A stretch of DNA of 64,000 nucleotides from Gavia stellata (lineage: Eukaryota; Chordata; Aves; Gaviiformes; Gaviidae). The notes under the pieces are model-generated. The model did no database searches, was not told the origin of the DNA, and saw only the letters and a program-made list of their open reading frames with translations. Positions 23,501 to 35,442 of the stretch are shown here, in pieces; the first letter of the stretch is position 1; each line of letters starts with the position of its first letter. The position numbers and the translations under genes are program-made. The stretch is from the NCBI RefSeq assembly GCF_030936135.1, contig NC_082595.1, positions 111,926,334-111,990,333 of the forward strand. The letters run 5' to 3'.

Positions 23501-26500
23501 CACTGCTTTACGACATGCAGGCGCAGATAAACAACATCTCCGTCCTGACCGACTGGGCCTGGCGTAACCCCACCTGCCTCGGCCCCGCTGAGATGAGGCT
23601 GCAGGAGGAGATGCACCATCCAGGTGATGGGGAGATGCTGGAGCAGGGTGGGAGGGGATGCTTCACCCTTAGGACCTCTCTCAAGGGGGGTTGTGGGGAC
23701 AGAGTGTGGTAAAACTGCTTTAAATCCCCTCTGCATTGGCCAGGAGTCCGATCTCACCCAACCTGCCTTTCCAAGGCAGCCAGGAGGGCTCCTCAAAGCA
23801 ATGGAGACCTCTGGGGAAGGTTTCCATGTCGTCTAGGAGAGGGGTCGTGTCCCTTGGTGGCTCCTTTTTCTCTCCATGGATGGTGTGAGATGGTCTCAGG
23901 GACCAGCTCAGGCTCTGACAACCAGGTTGGCATTGCTCCCATCACCCCACCTGCAGTCAGCTGCGTGAGCCTTCCTCCCAGCTCCAGGGATTGTTTCTCC
24001 ATCCAACAAAACCCACCAAAAAACAAGATATATTTTTTCTTCAAAAATTCACAGCATGAAGTTAGGGCTTTGGTGAAACTCTTCAACTTTGAAAAACAAC
24101 TGGTTTCTGTTACTTCTCACATGCTCTTTTTTTAATGAATGCGTTTAATTTTTTTCCAGGTTTTTGGTTGTTTTCCTTGATAGTCCCAGGTCTGTTTTCT
24201 TTGGTTTTTAGCAAACATGGGAATTTTCAGTTAAAGCATTCAAGGTTCAGTTTGACTAAAACCCCATTTTCTGCCAAAGAACGCACTGCTGTGCAAACAT
24301 TTTGACCAGGGCCTACCATAGCTAGGATCTGCAAAGCTCAACCTTGAGGTGCTGGAAGGGAAACTGAGTTGCTTTTGCAGCTTGTTCGAGTCTCTGGGTC
24401 TGTGGCAAGGGCATGGTGGTCTTCTAGAAGACAACACTAGATGTGCCAGTCTCGTCCCTGTGCCCCAAATCCCACCTCCTGCAGCAGATATCCAGAAGGA
24501 GCATTGGAGAAGGATGAAGCGATACTTCTGAATAGTCTTCCAGCCTTCCATGAACTGTGTCTGAGGGACTTTAGGGACAGCGTCTATCTTCTCCATTGTG
24601 GAGTGGGCTGGATGGGATGACTCAGGTGGCATGCACGGCTGAACTGCTAATGGCTTTCACCTACCAACCTTGATCTGATCTGATCTGGTGATGTCTGGGG
24701 GGGGGAAAGTCATGTTACTGCTCCCCTGAGCCAACCAGTCTACATCTGTTCCATTGCGTTCGTTTAAAGCTTTTTTGGCCATCCATGTCGTGGTGGAGGT
24801 AGCATAAACAGCTCCACTGGTACCTGCTTCCAGGTGCCTCTGAGCCCTGAGCAAGAAACACTCTGTGAAAAACCAGGATGCCAGAGTTGATGCCTACACC
24901 CATGACCACCACCTGCAAGCCAGAGCTGGGATTCATCTCAATAACTTGGCGTGACAGGGATGGTGACTTCTCTGGCCCCGAGGATGCCAGCCCGAGTGCA
25001 GCCGGTTGATGCAGTACTTTCAGGAGGTTAAGTGGGATGGGGCTCTGCCTGCTGTCCCAGACGCTTGCTGGATCTAGGTCGCCTCTCCCTGATCTCTGCT
25101 TGTGGCACACAACCAGTTCTTCCCACTGCGCTCCCCTCCAGCAGCACTGCCGATTAGTGCCAACCTCAAAGGATGTCCCCAGTCTGTCACCAGCCTGCGG
25201 GGGACCTCCCAGCCACCACGCTCTCCAGTTGGTGGGCTGGGATGTTGCAACTATTCATCCATCATTCCCTCCCGGACTTACTTTCCCATTCACAAGGAGC
25301 TTTCATCCCCTCCCAGTCCCATGGACTCATCCTTTCTCTGTGCCTCATGGAAGGGCAATCTCCCATGCATGCTTTCTGCCCTCCCTCAGGCTCCCAGTTC
25401 TCCCAGCAATCCCAGTCTGGTATTCAGGCCACGTTGTGCTTCAGGCTGGTCTAGTTGTGTAAATAAAAGGAAGGGGAACTGCCTGTGTGAGCTCCTTTGA
25501 GCCTTTCTTTCTAAAGATGGGATTCGTCTCACCAGGGAGGCTCAGCTCACAGATGAAGACGCTTTATGTTGCGTGTCTACATATGTGTGTCCCCACATGA
25601 GCCGGATATTTAAGATAACGAGGAAAAGAGTGCATGGGCCGAGAGCAATTCAGCATGCTCTTTCCACTGCAAAGACTAGCGTCTCAGTTCAGCTGACACC
25701 TAGTGCCACCCAAAATACTCTGGAGCATCCGAGACATCCACATAAGCCTGGCAGATACAAGACAGGACCTACACAGGACAGCTGAAAGCCAACCCCAGGG
25801 CATCTCAGATGTCACCGTGCACCATGCAGACAACTCAGCTGAGCTCCTTTGGAAGGCGATGGAGGGAGATGGGGAGAGGCTTTTCTCTCCCACGTAAAAC
25901 CTGGATAAAACGCCCTCTGCAGAAGTCTCTAAGGACTAGCTGAGACCACCTGCCTGAAGTACAGGTGGCGGGTGCCAGATGAAATAAATCCCACCTGACA
26001 TATCCCAGTTGAAAATATCTTTAGATTCTCCAGGATGATTTTGATCCCCTTTCCTTGTAAGACAAAACCCACAGCAGCAGTTTGGGAGAAGAAAAACCTT
26101 CCGCTATTATCTACACCGACCATTGCTGGAGAACCAGCCTATTCTTCATCAATGTATAGGACGTTTTTGGTGTGGGATATAATCTAATTTGAGCCTGGCT
26201 AATTGTATATCATTTGTGTTGCCATTAAAAAAACAGCTGAACTGAAGACCATTCCTCAGCCACATTATCCTTAAGTGCAGATCTGTGCTAATGAACCTTA
26301 TCACTAATAAGCCGCTGCACTCAGGTGTGAAGCCAACATGCTGCAGAGGTTTTCATCTTCAGAAGCAGCTCTGAATCTGGGATTTTTTTGCCCAGCTCTG
26401 CATTACGATTGCATGAAAACCGTGCTGGTTTTGGTTGCGTGCCCCTTTCTCCACGCTGTGCACTAAACGCCGTGTTTCTCTGCTTTCTCCCTCAGAGGTG

Positions 26501-29500
26501 AAGCATGCCAGGAACTGCCCCATCGACTGTGCTTCCGTTTACTACAACGGGCTCCGGCGATCTGGGGTCTACAGCATCATGCCCTCAGTCGGAGGGATGC
26601 CTATTGAAGTGCTGTGTGAGATGGACACTGAAGGTACTGCAGGAGGCACCTACAACATCTTCTAGAAGAACTTTGGGTGGGATTTGTCTAACCTGAAAGT
26701 TGTATCTTATGTCTGAGCTATTTCGAGGCTACATTATAGTCAGTGAGAGTAGCATCTCCAGAAGGGCTCTTCTCCGGGGACAGAGGACTTGTCCTTTCTG
26801 CTGACCAAAGGAGGGGTTTGGATGAATAGCTCAAATCAGACATTATGGCTGGGGTTCTGTTAAATACAGGTGTTTAGTGCTCTTTGAGATGTCCTCATGC
26901 ATCCACAATATTTGCAACACACTAGTGGGTATGACACAGGGCTTAGGGAAAGAGAAGCCCTTCTGGGGTAGCAGCTGGTCACTGGGGGGTATTTGGAGCA
27001 TCTCTGGGTGGTTGAGGGCTATGTGTGGGCAACCACTAATTGTAGCTGTGCTGAAGTAAGGAGGTGGGTGGTAGATCCTCTCCCACAGATATTTTGGAGT
27101 GTAAATGAGGGAGCAGGTGATCTCCCACACCCTTGCTGTCTAAGTATCCATACGGAGCACACTACTGTCATCCCAAGGCACAAACTTACTAACAAAAGCA
27201 GTTTGCGACATTTGAGTTTTGGAAGAATAAGGACAATCGTCAGGGAAATGGGACAGTGGATTGTCAGTTCCTTGCCCCATGGATCTGCTCCAGCCCGGAT
27301 GGATGTGTCACATCAACACGTCCCATGCTGGAGGAAGGGGTTCAGCTCCCCACACGTAGGCATCTCCCCTATTGTAGTATCTACAGGTGATTGCAGCTTT
27401 GGGATGCACGCGCTCATTAAGAAACAGGCTGTTCAGACAATGTGGTCTCTGTTATGATGTCATTACTATTATTTGCATGACCATCAACACAATCTTGGAC
27501 GCTGCAGAGTAACAGACTGTACAAACAGCAAATAAAAAGATGGCCCCAGTCCTGTCCCCCCGCAGCCCCAAGCTTACAATATTGGAATAAAATGAGAGAG
27601 GAGAGAAGGATTTGGACAGATGGGAGAGCAGATGGAGACAGTGAGACAATACTGGGAGAGCTTGTGTGCCTCTCTGGTGCTGCAGGAACAGTACATAATC
27701 TCCAAACTCCAGGATCTCTAGTTTGTTCCAGGTCCAAAACATTCGCTTCCCAAAAACTACCAGCTCGCTCTCATTTAAAACCACCTTAAGATCTGGAATG
27801 ACCCTCTGACAGCCAACAGCAGAACACCATCATGAACGGCATGGGAGAGTTGGGAGGCTCCTTCCATGAGCTATGATGCACATCACATTTTATCCCCGTG
27901 CAGCAACCAACACTGTGTTTTGCAGTTGGTGGAAGGACACATGACAAGGAGACATCTTGCTGAGCTGCAGGTGGATCCTCAGAGATGACACCAGTAAGGG
28001 GTCTGTCTGGGACCCTTGGATGCCTTCTGGAGACTCCCATTTTATGTTATCTCTCTCCTGACAGGTGGGGGCTGGACAGTCATCCAGAGGCGTCAGGACG
28101 GCTCAATTGACTTCAACCGGACCTGGAACGAGTACAAGGAGGGCTTTGGGGACCTCAATGGTGAGTTCTGGCTGGGCAACGAGAACATCCACAAGCTGAC
28201 GAGCCAAGGGGACTACTCTCTGCGCATCGACCTGGAGGACTGGAACAACAAGCACAAGCACGCCTTCTACCAGGTCTTCAGGTAGAAAGTGGGATGGCCT
28301 CCCCTGGTTCTCATAGACGCACCTGGTTCAATGCCGGGAGAACTTCAGGCATGAGAACCCCGTTGAGGTCAGAGTGACTCTGTCTAGAGAGCTTTTCAGA
28401 TTGGGTCCAGGCTCTCTATTCTTTCTTCCCCACCCGAATTTGACCACCAATTTTTGCTCTGGGTCGAAGCCTGGGTGTGAGCTAGCGAACATGCAGTGTC
28501 GTTCAGCCATGGTCAACATCCACAGCCCCAGAGGGAGGGAGCTGTAGGACCCAATGGACAGTCCCCAGGTGCTTAGGAGTATTTTTTCTGCCAAAATTAT
28601 TGAGCTTTATGTCAAAAACAGTGTTTTGAATCCCTTGGTCTTGCTGGACAGGTCCTCCAGTATATCTCTGGTTTAGAGTTGTGTTTTGATTTTTACCCTC
28701 TCTACTCATGGCTTTTACTTCCTGGACTTGATGTAATGTCCTTCGTTGTCTATAGCTCTTCCCCTCCTCTGGTGTTTTATTTATCCATACCACATCAGCC
28801 ACATCCTTTCTTAATCAGGGATGACCAAGTCTGTCTAGACTATCCCAGATTAACTACTTCCCTGTCTCTACTGGAAATGCTTGTGGGTGACTGTGGAGTA
28901 ATCTGCCATGGGAGGATGTCCAAGGCAGCACCACACCTTATGGACGCTTGAAGCTTGAGGGCTTTGAGCAGATCGCAAAACTGCTAAAACTGCTGGAAAA
29001 AAAAATCCCATTGCCTGAATGTGCCGTGGAGCATCCTCCACCAGCAAATGCGTACTCTGAATGGTCATCCCAACCTTTCTCATCAGATGTCATGTGCAAT
29101 GGCAGTGACCTTCAGCCTTTGTTATCCTGGGAGGGAATTAGTAATTAGCTGAGTCTAGGTGAAAAGCGGGATGCTTGTTAGGTGGAGAGGAGGCAGTGCT
29201 GTGTAATTAGAGGGACTGTCTTGCCAAAGCTGCCACAGTCCTTTATTGTGGTTTTAGAGTCACAGTCTGCCCAGTTCAGACCTATAACAAGTGCCCTGAG
29301 TCATGACAAAATCATGCACATCCCACAGAAGGGAAAAATACAACATCTTTGGCTTCTAGAAGTGATGAATCATAGCAGGGAGCCTGGCCAGAGCAGCTCG
29401 ATGATTGCTAGGTGTCCACACCAGGAATGCAGTATCCAGGTTGGAAAGAAGACTTAAGCATAAAATAGTCCCACCTTTGTTGCTTGCAGCATTGAAGACG

Positions 29501-30360
29501 AGGAGAACTATTACCGCCTGCACGTGGATGGGTTCAGCGGGACGGTGGAGGATTCCTTTGCCTGGTACCACAACAAGAGGAGCTTCAGCACACCCGACTC
29601 AGGGAACATCTGTGCTGAGATTTCCCATGGAGGCTGGTGGTACCACCAGTGCTTTTTCTCCAACCTCAATGGGGTGTACTACAAGGTAAGGTGGAAGGAT
29701 GAGGATGCAGGCTGCTTTTTCTCCAACCAGCACTTTTCTCCAACCTCAACGGGGTGTACTACAAGGTCAAGTGGAGGAATGAGGATGCAGATGTTAGCAC
29801 ACAAAGGTCCAGGGCTGGGAGGAGGCTGTTGGTTCTCACATCATAGCAATCATTCCTGGCTTGACCAGCCTCTGCTCTCCAGGGAGGGAACAAAATGAGT
29901 GCTGGGCATCAAGGTGGTCCAGCTTTTTCAGTGTCATGGGCCAGACATGAATATTGAGACACCTCTGCACGCTGGGGTTTGGGACCACGTGGTGGAAACT
30001 TGTGGTACGGGTGACTCACGCAGCCTGAGATGGATGGATGCCGGCTCCATAGGGACCATTTGAAAAATGTTGGGCTTTATGTGCATTTTTCACCGCATCG
30101 TCATTAAGCCCTTCACTCCAGTGTTCAGAGCAATCGGTTTTCTGATGCTCCCATCTGGATGACATTTCCATGCATTTCCCATGCCTGACCATCCTTCTTT
30201 CTCTACATCACAGGGTGGCCGATACTCCATTAAAAACCGCAAGATCCTGGGGCCGGATGGTATCGTGTGGTACTCGTGGAAGGACACGGACTACTACTCC
30301 CTGAGGAAGGTGGTCATGATGATTCGACCACGCACTTTCCGGCCCCACCTCTCCCCGTGA
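17128..30360 (+). CDS. Secreted fibrinogen-domain protein, angiopoietin-like/fibrinogen-like type
   Basis: Six coding exons (17128-17514, 23401-23623, 26496-26633, 28065-28281, 29490-29685, 30214-30360) with matching phases 0/1/1/2/0 give 435 residues. Residues 1-29 look like a signal peptide (core LLSLILVATL). Four cysteines follow at 51, 64, 78 and 84, then a heptad-rich segment (about 90-170) fit for a coiled coil. The fibrinogen C-terminal domain starts near residue 209 (NCPIDC) and includes GGGWTVIQRRQDGS, EFWLGNENIH, LNGVYY and the end motif VVMMIRP. ANGPTL and FGL proteins share this plan: oligomerising N terminus, extracellular ligand-type domain. The canonical calcium loop is altered (TPDSGN where a D-x-D-N pattern is usual). 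I cannot assign it to a named orthologue. The start could be an upstream in-frame ATG (17035 or 17080); 17128 was chosen because it sits directly before the hydrophobic core. Confidence 0.88.
19240..19440. repeat. CA/CATA-type simple repeat
   Basis: Irregular run of CA, CATA and GCATA units, densest near 19325-19420, inside intron 1 of the fibrinogen-domain gene. Confidence 0.65.
19715..19845 (+). mobile_element. CR1 LINE, 3' end fragment
   Basis: Contains the typical avian CR1 tail: TTGGAACTAGATGATC, then TTAAGGTCCCTTCCAACCCA and the terminal octamer-type repeats CATTCTATGAT and GCTATGAT. It is 5'-truncated, as most CR1 copies are, and lies in intron 1 in the same sense as the gene. Confidence 0.85.
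20028..20049. repeat. Poly-T run
   Basis: About 20 consecutive T residues in intron 1. It could be the antisense tail of a retroposed sequence, but no body was recognised next to it. Confidence 0.6.
20585..20760 (+). mobile_element. Degenerate CR1 fragment
   Basis: GGCCCTGAGCAACCGGATCC, then CTGCAGGGGGGTGGGCTGGA and ATTTCTTCCAACTTCAGTG follow the order of the CR1 3' region with many differences. Older than the copy at 19715. Confidence 0.6.
22895..23060 (+). mobile_element. Possible old CR1-like fragment
   Basis: The order CTGTGGAGCTCCTT, TTCAAGGGGAGATTGGACAA, then TGCTAAATACATAGAGACC resembles the 3' part of old amniote CR1 lineages. Divergence is high and an AT-rich run interrupts the match. 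Confidence 0.35.
23401..23623 (+). CDS. Fibrinogen-domain gene, exon 2
   Basis: Follows a pyrimidine-rich tract and CTGCAG. It codes 74 residues of Leu/Glu/Gln-rich coiled coil, with NNIS as a possible N-glycosylation site, and ends at the donor GTGATG in phase 1. Confidence 0.85.
26496..26633 (+). CDS. Fibrinogen-domain gene, exon 3
   Basis: Acceptor TTTCTCCCTCAG. Codes the entry to the fibrinogen domain: NCPIDC, then a SGVYSI segment and VLCEMDTE, the standard first disulfide region. Donor GTACTG, phase 1. Confidence 0.92.
28065..28281 (+). CDS. Fibrinogen-domain gene, exon 4
   Basis: Acceptor CTCCTGACAG. Codes GGGWTVIQRRQDGS, then EFWLGNENIHKLT and RIDLEDWN, the highly conserved centre of the domain. 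Donor GTAGAA, phase 2. Confidence 0.95.
29490..29685 (+). CDS. Fibrinogen-domain gene, exon 5
   Basis: Acceptor TTGCTTGCAG. Codes EENYYRLHVDGFSG, the altered calcium loop (FSTPDSGNICAE) and GGWWYHQCFFSNLNGVYYK. Donor GTAAGG, phase 0. The last part of this exon is copied 80 bases downstream in the intron. Confidence 0.95.
29649..29790 (+). repeat. Tandem partial duplication of exon 5 end and its donor region
   Basis: The segment 29649-29710 (end of exon 5 plus about 25 intron bases) reappears 80 bases downstream, ending at 29790. Both copies share the run from TTTTCTCCAACCTCAA through GAGGATGCAG with few changes. The second copy has GTCAAG where the functional donor reads GTAAGG, so it is probably not used for splicing. 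Confidence 0.88.
30214..30360 (+). CDS. Fibrinogen-domain gene, last coding exon
   Basis: Acceptor CTACATCACAG. Codes GGRYSIKN, DGIVWYSWKDTDYYSLRK and VVMMIRP, ending in a short basic tail and TGA (30358-30360). Confidence 0.95.
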   Translation, partial: GGRYSIKNRKILGPDGIVWYSWKDTDYYSLRKVVMMIRPRTFRPHLSP

Positions 30361-31134
30361 AGGAGCCTGGGATGTTCTTCATTTCCCCTCACGTTGCACG
30401 TTGGGAACAGAGGGCTGGAAATAGTTTGCTGTGAGCAAAAACTGATGCTGGAGATCCTGGAAGGACCGAGCCACCGTGCCTGTTGCTGCCTGTTTGCTTT
30501 CAAGAAAATTGAACCAACAGCAGAGGTGTCAAGACCTTCAACAAGTGTTTGGGTGGTGAAAGCTCTCCTAAAAACATGGAAGTGATTGCTGAGAAGGGCT
30601 TTGCAAAGACAAGCACATGGCTTGCTGTTTCACCCGGTAGCAGCAGTCCTTGGCAGGCTTGGGCATCCCCAAGACTTGAGACTAAATCCAGTTGACTGAG
30701 TGATGGGATTCAGCCACACACTGAGGCTGGACCTTATGTTGAATGGAAATGTTGAGTGCTCTGGCTACCAACCCAACAGTATTTTAGAGGGAAGCAAAGA
30801 ACCAGCAATCCTGTACAAGTTTTCCACATGGGACCAATTCTTGTGCCCTAAGATGAGTGTCTCTCCGGTCTTGACAGAGTTTCGCTGTTCACATTGGCAC
30901 GTATGTATTTGGTACTGAAGGTCCACCACCCCAGGGATGTGTCAGGGTGGCTCCAAGGTGCTGAGATGGCCCTGAGGAAAGGCAGGAGAGCCAGCGTGCA
31001 TCGCCCAGGGACGGTGTCATGGGCAAATGAGGAAGAAGGTCTGCAGTGGCCCTCACCCTCTCTGGCAGGGACTGTGTTACACACGTGGACATTAGCAAGC
31101 TGTGACAATAATACTCCAAATGAAAAGATTTAAA

Positions 31135-31140
31135 AATAAA
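31135..31140 (+). terminator. Poly(A) signal of the fibrinogen-domain gene
   Basis: AATAAA about 775 bases past the stop codon, within an A-rich run. It is the first canonical signal downstream of the stop that I found. Confidence 0.65.
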
Positions 31141-31164
31141 AAATGCTGAAGGTTTTCCACGTTA

Positions 31165-34100
31165 CCATTCCATTTTCACCTCTTCATCCTTTCTCCAGCA
31201 AAGAACTTCTGATGAATTTTCTGTCTACCCCAAAAGTGGTCTGCAGGAATGATCAGACATGATTTTAAATCTTTTTTTACTGCCTTACTCCGGATAAAGA
31301 AGATTAATTTTTTCTGTCTTTTAATTTTCCATTCGTAGCTGCAGTGAGAGACCCTCCTTTTTTCCTGACTTTACCTCCTTGCAGGATAAAGAGATGGAGG
31401 CTGGGACTTGGCCTCAGCCCTGATTGTGTTTGGTGATGAATATTTAATTAGATTACCTTTTTCCTGTTTCGTGTGTGCAGATGAGTTCAAAGAGGGTTCA
31501 GTGAATGGGAAAGGCAGATGTATTAGAGACAAAGCACCATTCCGCCCAACTACTTGTCTCCTGCTTGATGCTCTGCTGGCTCCCTGATGGTTTCTGTAGC
31601 TTTTACACTGCTCTGGACAATATTTTGCCTGGAATGTCATTTTTCATTGGCAAATCAAGTGGAGAAGTTACCTTCCAAACACCTTACAAACTAGTATCAC
31701 CAAGATAATAAACCAACATTATTTGTCTTTCCCGCTGCTGGGTTTGCCTTGGTAGTCTTCCTTGGGGGGGATGTTCCCAAGACATATCTGATGGTGTTTG
31801 GGAGTTGCAATGGGCTGGTCTACGCTGCTGTTGGACCACCACTTGCCGTGAACATCTGGGCACTGCCAGCGGTGGGAGGAGAGCTTTCTCGCCTCGTGGC
31901 ACACACGTCTCAAATATAACAGCATTCCTTCAGGGTCCGACGTTCCCCCTTTGGACTGCAGGCATTCAAAAGGCCATGATGTCCACTGGTTAAGCAATAC
32001 CCTACTAAGAGACTAATAAATCACTTGAATAAGCAACAGCCTAATTAACTAATGATCACATTATAATTAGTAATCTACAATATGATTTTGCACATTATTA
32101 AACACAACGACAAAGGTATCACTTTTAAACCTCACGCACTACTACTGCTGAATTACAGTTTTACCATCCTTCCCTCCCCACAGCTTTTCATACCAGGGTA
32201 CAAGTGTTTCCCTTTTTACCTTCTTGCACTAAGTCTTTTGGGCATAGGCCTGATGGACAGTCTAGCAAGTTGTCCAAGGGCATCCCGTGCATTTGGGTAC
32301 CCAGGTTAGCATCACCACTGTCTGTAGGCATCCATCCTCCAACCACCGAAAGATCCCATTCTCCTGTGTTCCTTACCTGGTTTCATAACTTATTTCTCTT
32401 TTTTTTGTGTGTTTCTACATTAACACCTCTTTTTCTCAGCCCAATCTGCCTTGGACAAATCCAGCAAGCCCCAAATCCAGCCAGAAGATGCCTGAGTTCC
32501 TCCCAGGGAGGAGGAGAAGTGGGACCAGCATCTGCAAAAGCAGCTCTGCTCCAGAAGACTAAGCCTGAACTCCTGGGTGCTCATGCCCCGTAGCTTACAG
32601 CAGAAGGGACATGGGGATACCTCCCCTGCCTCTCCCCCTGCATGGGGCTGACAACCCTACTGGCTTCCCCTGGGAGAAGGCGATGGTCCTGGTCCAGGTG
32701 TCTGCTGGGTACCAGGCTTTGGGCCAGACACAGCAGCATGGCTATGCAAAAAACTAAATACACCCCATCAAATGACCCCATACATTCGATTCTGCGCTGG
32801 GAGAGGAAAGTGTGTCTGACTGCCCCCAGGGCTCCTGGCTGTGAGCCTGGCTCCTTCTTCTGCTCTTCCCCTTCACACTCAAACTAACCCCCACCTTGTT
32901 AATTGGGCTGACCCCATTATAGTGCTGTCTAAAGTGATGCGGGGCAAGAAATTGTATTGACAGAGCCTCATCGAGTGCAGCCATGAGGCAGACACCCCGC
33001 CGGGTCCCGTGCATTGTCACACTAACCTGCAGACCCCTGTGCATGTGGACATGCAATATTCCTACTGTGGACCAGCGGCGGGCTCTGTGTGTGTCTTGTT
33101 GGGAGAAGAGCTGCATGACCTCGCGTTGTTTTGGCTCACTGCTATCCAAGACTGAGGAATGCCTGAGAACAATTTCCTCCTGACGTGTTAGGTCAATGCA
33201 AGTGTTTGCATCTGTGCGATAATCAGGACTCAGCGTATCTACTGGAGATGAAGAAGGTTTACAAGGGCCACCAGCCCATGCTCCCACAGGTCTCCAGTCC
33301 CATGGCTGGGAAAGGTATCTGGACTGAAACCGCAAAAAATGGAGGAAAGGGCTCCTGGAGTGACAGTCATCAAAAAAAACCTCGGTGAGGGGTCCACAAC
33401 CAGAGGGCTGGATCTTCAAACACCTTGGGGTGAGGAGAAAGAGTCAGGGAGGGAGAAGAACAGGGAAGTTAAACATTAGCTATTCTAAGACACAACAATG
33501 AAAACACTGGAAAGGAGATTAAAACTTGATCAGTTTAGGGAGGGGGTTATCTGAGGTGGACCACTGTGTTGAGCACAAAGCTGGATGCAGGAAGAAGATC
33601 CAGCTGACCTCTCTCTCTAGCCTAAGCCATCATCACCTTTCCCCCTTGACAGCAAGGGGAGAAAAATGAGCATCTGAAGCCTTGCTGGAGCGTTGACCAT
33701 GTTCATTAGGATTCAGGCCACGGAGCAGGATGATCTGAGATGCAGGCGGTTATAGGTGGGGCGGGTTTCTGCTGGGTGCCTGGAGAGAGTCAAGAGTTTT
33801 TAGGATGTGCATCCTGACACCATCTGCATCACACTTTGTTTGTTTTTGACTCACCCTGATCCTCTTTGGAGGCCCTCCTCCAAACAGCCTCTTCCTGATG
33901 GTGTTGGTGTCATCAGCTGTGCCCCCATCATCATCTTCTTACCCTGGTGTCCCATTTTTCCCCCCGACACCCGCTGGCTCGTCCCCAAGGAGAGCTGTGC
34001 TCTCCTGACTCTGCCCCCATTCCTCTGCTACCCTCCTCAAAGCTTCTGGGTGCTTTTTAAGGGTCTTTGGAGGAAGATATTTTAATCCCTCCCTATTTTC

Positions 34101-35415
34101 TTCATCCTCAGCCCAGCTTGGGTGCCTCTTTCCATTGTGTCACCATTCCTGCAACCTCTCAGACCCATCAATGCACATGCTGTTGTGGGGTATGGCACTG
34201 AGTCCTTGGCCAGAGCAATATATTTTATTATTCTTTGTTTATGCAAATAAAATGTACTGAACAGAGCGGTATTTTATTTATTACAGGTTTACCCAGCTCC
34301 TACAAGTCTGCTGAGGATCAGCCTCAAGACTCCTATTGTCGTCATCCGTACTAGATGTATGCGTCTTGCCTTCTTCTTGATCCTGTGGCTTCTCCTCCCT
34401 TCTTGGGTGTAACAAGCTCTTCTACTCACCCCAGATCCTATCCCACATGTCTTTTGGGTGTTGCTAACTCACATCCCACCAGTTCTTATGATCATGGTGG
34501 ACTCTGCCACCTCAACACTGACTCCATGTCCTTTTTTGCGTGGTCCCTTTTGATATGGCCCCTTTGCTGTTGCACCTGAGTGTGATGGGAACCCCTGAGC
34601 ATGGCTGCTGTGTTCACAGGGAGGTCTGAATCCCCTCCTGGGATTTGTCTTAAAGCGGGCACCAAATCCCACACCTGTGGGACCACCAGCTCCTTGGTTG
34701 GATAACCATCTTCCAAAGCTTCCCAGGGTCAGAGGGGATCTCCTTAGCCTCGATCAGGGAGGACCAGGTCAGGGAGAACCTCCTTGGTCCAGGATGAATG
34801 GACACTCGACCCCTCTGGGGGGGTGGTCCTAAATTTTGGTGCCACCACCTCTCCCAGGCTGAGCAAAGATGGGAGAGGAATTGGTGCCACTTCCTCCTTA
34901 TTGTTTGAGGAGAAGAAATCCCCTCAGCTCCTCTCCTGGCACTGAGGACATGACATTTTGCTTATCTACGCCGTGGATAGACTAATGGGTCATCTGGCCT
35001 CAGCATAGACCTTGGTACGTGTCCAGCTACCTCTGTGCTTCCTCACCATGCCGGCCAACTCCTCATCTCCCAGCACATGGCTGAAATTTGGCTCTAGCTC
35101 CCTGCTCTGTGTCCGAGGTAGGAGAGCATCACCTCTCCATGCCCCGGGGGTGTGCACGGGGTGAGACCGGGGTGCACGGCTGGGTGCAAGAGGCTGATGG
35201 TGCTGGAGGGCCAAAGGAGCCCAAATCTGCTGCAGTCCCATCAGGATGGGGTTGTTTGTGGCATTGGGGCAAAACAGACCCGTCCCCCTGATTCACATGC
35301 TGCCTCCCACCCTAATTTCCCCCCCAGCCCCTTTCCCCTTCCCCAGGTAAGTGACACTGGGATGGCCCCCCAAAAAAACCAAACACACACAAGACACTGC
35401 ACAGATCATGAGAAA
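31165..35415. other. Convergent intergenic gap between the fibrinogen-domain gene and STMN4
   Basis: The two flanking genes point toward each other. No supported exon was found. AT-rich stretches occur near 31960-32110 and 34190-34290, the latter with several AATAAA and TTTATT strings. Confidence 0.55.
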
Positions 35416-35436
35416 ACGAAAGAAATGCCAAGGCAG

Positions 35437-35442
35437 TTTATT
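35437..35442 (-). terminator. STMN4: STMN4 poly(A) signal
   Basis: TTTATT on the plus strand is AATAAA for the gene. It gives a 3' UTR of about 1.5 kb (35420-36966), reasonable for this neuronal transcript. Confidence 0.65.
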
